A stretch of DNA of 36,467 nt, taken from positions 1 to 36,467 of the forward strand of contig JAAEET010000016.1 in the NCBI GenBank assembly GCA_013415565.1. Reading direction: 5' to 3'. The first letter of the stretch is position 1; each line of letters opens with the position of its first letter. A program made the position numbers and the translations under genes. Positions 29,005-35,379 of this stretch are shown here, piece by piece. The notes under the pieces were generated by a model, which saw only the letters and a list, made by a program, of their open reading frames with translations, did no database searches and had not been told where the DNA came from. This DNA is from Methanomicrobiales archaeon (GTDB taxonomy: Archaea; Halobacteriota; Methanomicrobia; Methanomicrobiales; Methanospirillaceae).

Positions 29005-29661
29005 ATGGAGCTCACATTTCTCGGACATGCCTGCGTGCTCCTTTCGGGGACAAAAACAGTTCTGATCGATCCATTCATCCCGGAGGGGGATCTGCCGGAC
29101 CATGTTGATGTGGTGGCCGTCACCCACGGCCATGCCGATCACCTCGGCGATGCGGTCCGGCTGTGCCGGCCGACGGTGGCGATCAACGAAGTTGCCAAGT
29201 ACCTGAAGGAACAGGGAGTTCCTGCCGAGGGCATGAATCTCGGGGGAGCGATCACGCTCGACGGGGTCGTCTTCCGGATGACCCCTGCCATCCATTCCTC
29301 ATGGATCGAGGAGGCGGGCCTGGGATACAATGGCGGCGGCTGTGCCGGGTACGTTGTCGGGATGGAGGGCGTCCAGGTCTACCACGCCGGCGACACGGCA
29401 CTCTTCTCGGACATGCGCCTGATAGGAGAACTCTACCACCCGGATGTCGCCCTGCTCCCCATCGGCGGCCGGTTTACCATGGGCCCCGAGGAGGCGATGA
29501 TCGCGGCCCGGTTCATCGGTGCCCGGCTGGTCATTCCCATCCACTACAACACCTGGCCGGTGATCCGGCAGGATCCGGTGCCGTTCAAGGCAGCTCTCGA
29601 GAGGACGACGGATATCCGTGTTGAGATCCTGGAACCGGGAGAGACGATCCCCGTTCCGTGA
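29005..29661 (+). CDS. UPF0173 metal-dependent hydrolase (metallo-beta-lactamase fold)
   Basis: A 218-residue hydrolase of the metallo-beta-lactamase fold, related to UlaG-like enzymes; substrate unknown. Metal-ligand motifs are THGHADHLGD (residues about 38-47), H in PAIHSSW, the aspartate in VYHAGDTALF and the histidine in PIHYNTW. Residues MELTFLGHACVLL at the start are typical of the family. Length is normal. It follows the HTH gene by 59 bases on the same strand. Confidence 0.92.
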   Translation: MELTFLGHACVLLSGTKTVLIDPFIPEGDLPDHVDVVAVTHGHADHLGDAVRLCRPTVAINEVAKYLKEQGVPAEGMNLGGAITLDGVVFRMTPAIHSSWIEEAGLGYNGGGCAGYVVGMEGVQVYHAGDTALFSDMRLIGELYHPDVALLPIGGRFTMGPEEAMIAARFIGARLVIPIHYNTWPVIRQDPVPFKAALERTTDIRVEILEPGETIPVP

Positions 29662-29693
29662 CCATCCTCTCCACGCGCTTCAGGTGATGGCCG

Positions 29694-29867
29694 TTAGAGA
29701 AGACCGAACCAGACAACGTAGCTGGTGATGATCATGACGATGAGGAGGACGATGCCGATTTTCGCCAGGCATCCCCTGCACACCCCCGCCGCGTGCTCCG
29801 CCCCGCCCTCGTGTTCAGGATGTCCGCAGACACGACAGAGGGGAGCAGGTTTGTTATCGTGACTCAT
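29694..29867 (-). CDS. Tiny zinc-ribbon protein with C-terminal membrane helix
   Basis: A 57-residue protein, last gene of the minus-strand cluster. It has a zinc-binding pattern CRVCGHPEHEG ... CRGC and a C-terminal membrane helix (IGIVLLIVMIITSYVVWFGL). I chose the ATG at 29867; the open frame further upstream reads through the gap after the preceding gene. Such tail-anchored zinc ribbons are common in archaea, but I do not recognise this one. A U-rich stretch (ACTTTTTTTCGG in the mRNA sense, near 29917-29927) lies between it and the preceding gene, so it may be partly uncoupled. Confidence 0.65.
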   Translation of the reverse strand: MSHDNKPAPLCRVCGHPEHEGGAEHAAGVCRGCLAKIGIVLLIVMIITSYVVWFGLL

Positions 29868-29926
29868 GGGAAAACGTGGGGATCGGGCCGATTTGAACCT
29901 TGTGAAATCGATCCGAAAAAAAGTGG

Positions 29927-30250
29927 TTACTTCCGTGGTCCGCTCTTCTGCTGATTGGGAATCAGGTGGAGCCTGAGGATGCCATTGCACGAATTGCAGA
30001 TATAGTACTCTTCCGTCCAGCACGAGGGGCACGCCCACCTCCCGCACAGGGTACATTGCCGTAGTTCGTTCAGGGGAAACGAGCTGCTGCAGAGGTCACA
30101 CTGGTAACGGGAAAAGGTTGCCGGATCCTTCTCGGGGGGCAGTCCCTGCTTTCGCATGACCGGGATATCCGCCCTGATCCGGGAGAGGAGATCGCGCTCC
30201 CTTCCCGGATTTTTCTCCTTATTTCGGGCCGATTTGTTTTTCCAGAGCAT
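29927..30250 (-). CDS. Treble-clef/RING-like zinc-finger protein
   Basis: A 107-residue protein with a basic N-terminus and four CxxC-type pairs near the C-terminus: YQCDLCSS, RQCTLCGRWACPSCW and YICNSCNG, enough for two zinc ions in a RING- or FYVE-like arrangement. The ATG at 30250 lies inside the end of the preceding gene, with GGAGGGG about eight bases before it; a later ATG at 30157 is an alternative without a good site. Function unknown. Its place in the coiled-coil cluster, with overlapping ends, suggests a shared job. Confidence 0.7.
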   Translation of the reverse strand: MLWKNKSARNKEKNPGRERDLLSRIRADIPVMRKQGLPPEKDPATFSRYQCDLCSSSFPLNELRQCTLCGRWACPSCWTEEYYICNSCNGILRLHLIPNQQKSGPRK

Positions 30251-30560
30251 CCAGGCGCCCCTCCATCCGGACGAGGTTCTCACTCATCTCCTCCCTGAAA
30301 TCTTTCAGGGCGGCAACCCGGGTCTCGTCTTTGGTGAGGATTTCCTCCTTGGCGTCCCGGAACGACTGGAGCTTCGTCCGGCTGACAAGCGACCATTCAT
30401 CGATCATCAGTTCGAACCGGCGGTCGAGATACTCGTCGACCCTGCTCTCAACCGGTCGCGAGAGTGATACCTCCCCCTTTGTCCCTCTCCAGTAGTAGTA
30501 GATCAGGAACAGGAGGATTGCCACGATAATGACGATCAGGGCTGCCTCAAGGGGAGTCAT
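30219..30560 (-). CDS. Membrane-anchored coiled-coil protein, paralogue C
   Basis: A 113-residue protein with an N-terminal membrane helix (ALIVIIVAILLFLIYYYW, residues 6-23) and a charged, predicted coiled-coil body. Residues about 38-70 (RVDEYLDRRFELMIDEWSLV and following) align without gaps with the two upstream coiled-coil proteins. The ATG overlaps the preceding stop by four bases. The topology is presumably N-terminus in the membrane and coil in the cytoplasm. No known family recognised. Confidence 0.75.
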   Translation of the reverse strand: MTPLEAALIVIIVAILLFLIYYYWRGTKGEVSLSRPVESRVDEYLDRRFELMIDEWSLVSRTKLQSFRDAKEEILTKDETRVAALKDFREEMSENLVRMEGRLDALEKQIGPK

Positions 30561-30781
30561 TTCCTGGCCTCCTTCAGTTTCTTCAGGCGCTCCTCAAGGT
30601 TGTCGAGCTTTGTCTCCGTACTGGTCTCAAACGATTCGATCTCCATAACCCCCTCCTCGACTGATTTGAGCCTGCTCTCGAAATCACCAAGATCATTCTC
30701 GGTTGCCAGATCATAGTCCTGGATGAGGTTTTTCATCCTTCTGTCCAGGTAGGTGTTCATGTAGCTGTCCATCCCGATCAT
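30557..30781 (-). CDS. Small soluble coiled-coil protein, paralogue B
   Basis: A 74-residue highly charged protein. Its N-terminal half (YMNTYLDRRMKNLIQDYDLA) matches paralogues A and C; the C-terminal half is a heptad-like coil ending LDNLEERLKKLKEARK. No membrane segment. Its start codon overlaps the stop of the upstream gene in ATGA. Not recognised as a known family. Confidence 0.72.
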   Translation of the reverse strand: MIGMDSYMNTYLDRRMKNLIQDYDLATENDLGDFESRLKSVEEGVMEIESFETSTETKLDNLEERLKKLKEARK

Positions 30782-31089
30782 CGTCCGACCTCCAGCTCAC
30801 GGATTCCGGCATCGAGAGCGGCTACCCTCTTTTCAATCTCGCTTCGCCCTTTCTCAAGGTTCCTGATCTCGGTCGCGACCCTGTCCAGCCTGTCATCAAG
30901 TTCATCGAGCGTATGAGTGGTGATCAGCCTCCATTCGCTGATGATTGCGGACATGTGGGCGTCAAAGTACCGGTCAAGACTCTTGTCCATCGTGGGGAGC
31001 TGTTCATCGATGCTATGGGGTAGTGAAACCAGGGATTCTTTGAACCGGGTCGCCCGGGAGGTTTTAGTTGGTACCGCAGTCTCCTCCAT
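30778..31089 (-). CDS. Soluble coiled-coil protein, paralogue A
   Basis: A 103-residue protein. After a basic N-terminal tail of about 35 residues comes the shared motif SLDRYFDAHMSAIISEWRLI, then a coil (DELDDRLDRVATEIRNLEKG). The ATG at 31089 has GGAG eight bases upstream and lies five bases after the stop of the preceding gene. No membrane segment. Function unknown. Confidence 0.73.
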   Translation of the reverse strand: MEETAVPTKTSRATRFKESLVSLPHSIDEQLPTMDKSLDRYFDAHMSAIISEWRLITTHTLDELDDRLDRVATEIRNLEKGRSEIEKRVAALDAGIRELEVGR

Positions 31090-31094
31090 ATAAA

Positions 31095-31508
31095 TCACTC
31101 CAGTTTCTTCTCCTCATTCTTGATTCGCTCAATCAACCGGTCCAGCTTGGTGAGCTTGACCTTGTTTTCGAGCCGCTGAATCCTCTTGTCGACAACGTTG
31201 TGCTGGGCATAGATATCGGTCTCAAGCACGATGTTCTCATCGGCAAGCGTCTTGATCTCACCCATCTTTTCGGGCGGAATCCGGAAAAACGGCTGCCCCC
31301 GCTGCGCCATCTCGGTCTTCATGAATGAGAGTTTCTCCTTCTCAAGATCGATCTCGGCCAGCCTCCTCGTGTTCGCCATCAGGCGAATCTCCTTCATGAT
31401 GAAATAGACGATCAGGAGGATGATAACCAGGATGATGATCCAGAACACTGACTGGAACCAGTCCCAGTAGGGAGAAACAACCCCCACGACAATGGTTTCG
31501 TTCGCCAT
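31095..31508 (-). CDS. Membrane-anchored coiled-coil protein
   Basis: A 137-residue protein: a short outside N-terminus, one membrane helix (VFWIIILVIILLIVYFIM, residues about 21-38), and a long helical region with heptad-like spacing ending KLTKLDRLIERIKNEEKKLE. The middle contains PFFRIPPEKMGEIKTLADEN. It lacks the motif shared by paralogues A-C. The ATG at 31508 has AAGGTGG a few bases upstream. Likely the main membrane partner of the cluster; inference. Confidence 0.73.
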   Translation of the reverse strand: MANETIVVGVVSPYWDWFQSVFWIIILVIILLIVYFIMKEIRLMANTRRLAEIDLEKEKLSFMKTEMAQRGQPFFRIPPEKMGEIKTLADENIVLETDIYAQHNVVDKRIQRLENKVKLTKLDRLIERIKNEEKKLE

Positions 31509-31526
31509 GTACGCCACCTTCTCCCT

Positions 31527-31985
31527 TTAGAGTTCCTTCTCTTCTTTCTTGGGAGTAACCTTGCCAGCAACGTCTTTTGCTCCTTTCTCAACGGTATGCC
31601 CGGCTTTCACCGCACCTTCCTTGACTGCCTGCCCGGCCTTGACCGCACCTTCCTTGACCGTGTCCCCTGTTTTGGTTGCCCCTTTCATGACCTTCTCGGT
31701 CCAGGTGACCTTTCTGACCACCGAGACCGGGTCACCTTCAGCAACACCCAGAGCGGCAATGTCTTCGGGGCTGAGCATGATGACCGATTTATCGACCATG
31801 TTGTCGGCATAACCGGTCACGGAAACCGTCTTTGTCTTCTCATCCCAGACCGCCGGATATTTTGTAATGAGGAGGGCTTCCCCTTCCTTTGCTGCGAGAA
31901 GGGGCATCACCGTCTCATTCACCCGGGCCCTGCCTTTGCTCGGGAACGTCCGTACCTTCACCTTGAGCGTAACTGATTCTTCCAT
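31527..31985 (-). CDS. Double-psi-barrel-like protein with 11-residue-repeat C-terminal tail
   Basis: A 152-residue protein, first of the cluster. Residues 1-90 resemble a double-psi beta-barrel of the Cdc48/VAT N-terminal or AbrB-like kind, with two similar halves: GRARVNETVMPLLAAKEGEA and KSVIMLSPEDIAALGVAEGD. Residues about 97-146 are an amphipathic alanine/lysine helix built of 11-residue repeats (VKEGAVKAGQA, VKEGAVKAGHT, VEKGAKDVAGK), as in group 3 LEA proteins and lipid-surface-binding helices. The repeats are also visible in the DNA at 31600-31672. A TATA-like element at 32010-32019 places the mRNA start at about the ATG. Function unknown. Confidence 0.72.
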   Translation of the reverse strand: MEESVTLKVKVRTFPSKGRARVNETVMPLLAAKEGEALLITKYPAVWDEKTKTVSVTGYADNMVDKSVIMLSPEDIAALGVAEGDPVSVVRKVTWTEKVMKGATKTGDTVKEGAVKAGQAVKEGAVKAGHTVEKGAKDVAGKVTPKKEEKEL

Positions 31986-32009
31986 AGCAGACAGAGATAC
32001 AATCTGATC

Positions 32010-32019
32010 CTATTAATGC
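32010..32019 (-). promoter_or_regulatory. TATA-like element of the seven-gene coiled-coil cluster
   Basis: The minus strand reads GCATTAATAG, 25 bases before the first start codon at 31985, which suggests a leaderless mRNA for the whole cluster. The remaining bases up to 32182 hold an A/T-rich tract (32060-32075) and no gene that I can support. Confidence 0.45.
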
Positions 32020-32182
32020 TTTGTTCATTCCTGCGTCGGAATTCGTTCGGAAAAGGATTTTTTTTAATTAAAGACATGGATTGACTGGTGTTTTGCTGAA
32101 GGAAGGGGATTCGATCGGGATTCCGAACCCGTCTGACTCGGGCAGGGTTAACAAGCAGGACCTCAGGTGTCCGGATCGGGTA

Positions 32183-32497
32183 TCAGAACTCCACGTCGCC
32201 TTCTTCCACCACCAGTCCCGAGTCCGGTCGATAGGGAAGAGTGCTCCAGAGAAGTCCGTCTTTTACGTGATATCCTGCCCGGAGGACTGTCTTCACCGGT
32301 GCGGGAATAACGAAGCGCTCGGGTTTCTGCCCGGCACGGTACTCGTTCTCGAGAACGACAAGGAGGGAATGGCCGCCGTCCCGGGTGTAGCAATAGAACG
32401 GTATGAGGTCGTCCGGGAGGGGGCGGGGATAGGCCCGTCCGGAAAGAATCCAGGGTTCAAGGCCCGCTTCCCGGATGATCTCTTCGCGGCTGGACAT
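32183..32497 (-). CDS. Hypothetical protein, 104 residues
   Basis: A soluble protein that I do not recognise. Visible features: IIREAGLEPWILSGRAYPRP, PFYCYTRDGGHSLLVVLENE and a C-terminal stretch VKDGLLWSTLPYRPDSGLVV. The ATG at 32497 has a GTGGAG site six bases upstream. The codon pattern favours this strand over an overlapping plus-strand frame. It ends 198 bases before the start of the coiled-coil cluster on the same strand and is probably separate from it. Confidence 0.65.
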   Translation of the reverse strand: MSSREEIIREAGLEPWILSGRAYPRPLPDDLIPFYCYTRDGGHSLLVVLENEYRAGQKPERFVIPAPVKTVLRAGYHVKDGLLWSTLPYRPDSGLVVEEGDVEF

Positions 32498-32627
32498 GTT
32501 ATCTCCACGGGTTAAACAGGCAGAGGGGATCAGAAATCTGTCATCACCCTGAACTGGTTAAAATGATATTCGTCAGTAGAGATCCTGTTTTCCAGCACAA
32601 AAATATGTTGAAAATGTGCAGGCAAGG

Positions 32628-32635
32628 TTTTTATA
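32628..32635 (+). promoter_or_regulatory. TATA box of the amidohydrolase cluster
   Basis: TTTTTATA (within GGTTTTTATACC) predicts transcription from about 32659, leaving a 17-base leader that contains AAGGAGG before the ATG at 32676. Confidence 0.5.
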
Positions 32636-32675
32636 CCGATATTGATCTATGTTCGCCTTTAATGAAGGAGGCAAA

Positions 32676-34079
32676 ATGAAAAACATACCCTCGGAAGTAA
32701 CCCTGTTTAAGAATGTCAACATCTTTGATGGCCAGAACGAAACCCGCCTAACTGGCCATGATGTGCTCGTGGTTGAAAACAAGCTCGAAAAAATCGGTAA
32801 AAACATCAAAATCGCAGACACCTATGAACTTGATGTAAAGACCGGTGGTTTGAAAGAGGTTGCCGGGGGAAGCGCCCATGATTTTCAAGGTTCCAGGAAT
32901 CAGGTCGTCGTCGTGTACGAACCTGAAAAGAAGGTCAAGAAAGAAGTCAGGGTCAATGTCATAGATGGAAAAGGCCGCACGCTGATGCCGGGGCTGATCG
33001 ATGCCCACTGGCACACCATGTTCAATTCCTGGCCTATCAGCAAAGTTCTGAGTTACGACTTCGGACTGCTCAGCATTGAGGCCGCTATAAAGGCTCGAGA
33101 AGCGCTGTTACGGGGCTTCACAACGGTGCGGGATGCTGGTGCCAATGTCTTCCCCGTCAAGAAGGCCGCTGATGCGGGCTTGATCGAAGGCCCTCGAATC
33201 TATCCCTCCGGCCCATACATCAGCCAGACCTCCGGTCACGGTGACTTTCGTGGCCCGAATGACGTGCCCGAGAATCCGGGCACTCCGCTCGACTACGTGC
33301 AGCGAGTTGGGCACGTGTTGATCGCAGATGGGGTGCCGGAGGTGATCAAGCGCACCCGGGAGGTGCTTCGCATGGGTGCCAGCCAGGTCAAGGCCATGGC
33401 AGGAGGCGGCGTAACTTCCCTGTATGATCCGCTTGATGTCACGGAGTATACCTTTGAGGAGATGAAGGCGATCTGCGACGTTGCCAGGTCCTGGAACACC
33501 TACGTCATGATCCACGCCAACACCGACGCGGCCATCGTGCAGTGGATCGAAGCCGGTGCCCTGTCCGTCGAGCACGGGTTCTTCATAGAGGAGGATACCG
33601 CGAAACTGATGGCAGAAAAGGGCGTGTGGTGGAGTATGCAGCCAATGTCGGTTGGTGACGAAGACGCTTTCAAATTCGAGAATCCCATTAGCACGGCCAA
33701 GTATGCGCAGTGTGTTGCCGGTCTGGAGAAAGTCATCGCGCTCACCAAGAAGTACAAGGTCAAAACCGCTTTCGGCACCGACATGCTGTTCGATCCCGCG
33801 CTTGCTGCGAAACAGGGCAAATTCCTGGCCAAGATGAAGAAGTGGTACACACCCTATGAGGTGCTGAAGATGGCCACCCACGATAATGCCCAGCTGCTCA
33901 AACTTTGCGGTCCGCGAGATCCCTATCCTGGCGAACTGGGCGTCGTGAAGGAAGGCGCACTTGCCGACCTGATCCTGGTGGACGGGAACCCGCTGGAGAA
34001 TATTGACCTCGTTGCCGACCCGGACAGGAACTTTGTCGTGATCATGAAGGACGGAAAGATTTACAAGAATAAAGTTTAG
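32676..34079 (+). CDS. Metal-dependent amidohydrolase 1 (imidazolonepropionase/prolidase-like group)
   Basis: A 467-residue cytoplasmic hydrolase with the amidohydrolase TIM barrel. Metal-ligand motifs: HxH in GLIDAHWHT, lysine in QVKAMAGGG, histidines in YVMIHANTD and SVEHGFF, and the aspartate in FGTDML. The C-terminal small domain ends VKEGALADLILVDGNPLENI, typical of the group. An insertion of about 30 residues (near residues 57-85) is absent from the next gene, its paralogue. The substrate is unknown; members of this group cut N-acyl amino acids, dipeptides with C-terminal Arg/Lys/Pro, or cyclic amides. The ATG has AAGGAGG four bases upstream. Confidence 0.9.
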   Translation: MKNIPSEVTLFKNVNIFDGQNETRLTGHDVLVVENKLEKIGKNIKIADTYELDVKTGGLKEVAGGSAHDFQGSRNQVVVVYEPEKKVKKEVRVNVIDGKGRTLMPGLIDAHWHTMFNSWPISKVLSYDFGLLSIEAAIKAREALLRGFTTVRDAGANVFPVKKAADAGLIEGPRIYPSGPYISQTSGHGDFRGPNDVPENPGTPLDYVQRVGHVLIADGVPEVIKRTREVLRMGASQVKAMAGGGVTSLYDPLDVTEYTFEEMKAICDVARSWNTYVMIHANTDAAIVQWIEAGALSVEHGFFIEEDTAKLMAEKGVWWSMQPMSVGDEDAFKFENPISTAKYAQCVAGLEKVIALTKKYKVKTAFGTDMLFDPALAAKQGKFLAKMKKWYTPYEVLKMATHDNAQLLKLCGPRDPYPGELGVVKEGALADLILVDGNPLENIDLVADPDRNFVVIMKDGKIYKNKV

Positions 34080-34105
34080 GAATCAAACTCAGCGGAAAAA
34101 AGGAC

Positions 34106-35365
34106 ATGGCCATGAAAACACTGCTAATCACGAATGCTCGCATATTCGACGGGAAAAGCGAGAAGCTCACTGAGAGTATGAGCGTGCTGATCGAGGACAA
34201 CAAGATCACGAGGATTGCCAGGTCGATCACGGCCACGAGCGATACCACCGTCATCGACGCTGGGGGCCGCACGATGACGCCGGGCTTCATCGCTGTGCAC
34301 GAACACCTCGTTGGACAGGTGCCGTTCAACGAGCTTAAAAACGACACCCGGTACATGGCATACGCCGCCACCAAGACCGCCCGGACGTATCTGGTGAACG
34401 GGTTTACAACGGTTCGCGATGTCGCAGCCAACAGCTACTCGCTGAAGAAGGCCATCGACCAGGAAATCATCGTCGGTCCACGCATCTATCCGTCCGGACC
34501 TATGATCTCCCAGACTGCGGGCCATGCTGACCATCGGCTGGATACCGATGACAATGCACTGTACGGTGGGACCTGGGATGCAATGGTGCGCTGGGGCGAC
34601 ATGGTGGTCGTGGACGGGGTACCCGAGGTGCTGAAGGCCGTTCGCGAGAACCTGCGCCGGGGCGCCACGCAGATCAAGATCGCGGTGGGAGGTGGCACAG
34701 GCTCCCGCTCCGATCCTCTTGATGTGGTCGAGTTCACGCCTGAGGAAATCCGGGCGGCCGTACAGGCTGCCTCGGATTTCGGCACCTACGTTCTCGCGCA
34801 CGTCTACAACAGCGCTGGTATCCGGCGCGCAATCGACAATGGCGTGAAAAGTATCGAGCATGCCAACCTGATCGACGAGGAAACGCTCCGCTACATGAAA
34901 GAGAAGGACATCTGGCTCTCGCCACAGGTCATCGTCTACACCTTCATCCCGAAAGGGTATAACGAGGATCAGGCCAACAAGCATCGTCAGGCCTATGACG
35001 GGATTGACAACATGTTCACCATCGCAAAGAAAATCGGCTACACCAGGATTGCCTTTGGCTCGGATATCGTCACCGACCCCGAGACGTTGGAGCGCATTAA
35101 CGACGAATTCAAGTTCCGCACCAGGTGGTTCACACCAGCAGAGATCCTCCGCCAGGCGACCTCCAGCGGAGCCGAGCTGCTCGCCATGTCGGGTCCACGG
35201 AATCCCTACCCCGGCAAGCTGGGCGTCATCGAGGAGGGTGCCTACGCGGACATCCTGCTCATCAACGGCAATCCGCTCGAGGACATTTCGATCCTGACCA
35301 AACCGGAGGAGAACATCGCGCTGATCATGAAGGACGGGAAGATCTACAAGAACACAATTCAGTAA
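34106..35365 (+). CDS. Metal-dependent amidohydrolase 2
   Basis: A 419-residue paralogue of the previous gene; both contain GPRIYPSGP, (I)SQT(S/A)GH and GFTTVRD. Metal ligands are visible in AVHEHLVG (HxH), QIKIAVGGG (lysine), YVLAHVYN, SIEHANL and FGSDIV. The small-domain tail is IEEGAYADILLINGNPLEDI. The gene starts 26 bases after the first amidohydrolase, so the two are in one operon; an ATG two codons downstream is an alternative start. Tandem duplication followed by divergence is likely, with different substrate ranges possible. Confidence 0.9.
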   Translation: MAMKTLLITNARIFDGKSEKLTESMSVLIEDNKITRIARSITATSDTTVIDAGGRTMTPGFIAVHEHLVGQVPFNELKNDTRYMAYAATKTARTYLVNGFTTVRDVAANSYSLKKAIDQEIIVGPRIYPSGPMISQTAGHADHRLDTDDNALYGGTWDAMVRWGDMVVVDGVPEVLKAVRENLRRGATQIKIAVGGGTGSRSDPLDVVEFTPEEIRAAVQAASDFGTYVLAHVYNSAGIRRAIDNGVKSIEHANLIDEETLRYMKEKDIWLSPQVIVYTFIPKGYNEDQANKHRQAYDGIDNMFTIAKKIGYTRIAFGSDIVTDPETLERINDEFKFRTRWFTPAEILRQATSSGAELLAMSGPRNPYPGKLGVIEEGAYADILLINGNPLEDISILTKPEENIALIMKDGKIYKNTIQ

Positions 35366-35379
35366 AAAAGGGGTAGACA

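Noticed and set aside
29868-29926. tRNA-like T-arm on the minus strand (GGTTCAAATCGGCC)
   Set aside because: No acceptor stem, D-arm or anticodon arm can be folded around it; the sequence is the gap after a gene with a T-run.
32081-32515. Plus-strand open frame of 144 codons
   Set aside because: Overlaps the better-supported minus-strand gene at 32183-32497, which has a ribosome site and a more protein-like sequence.
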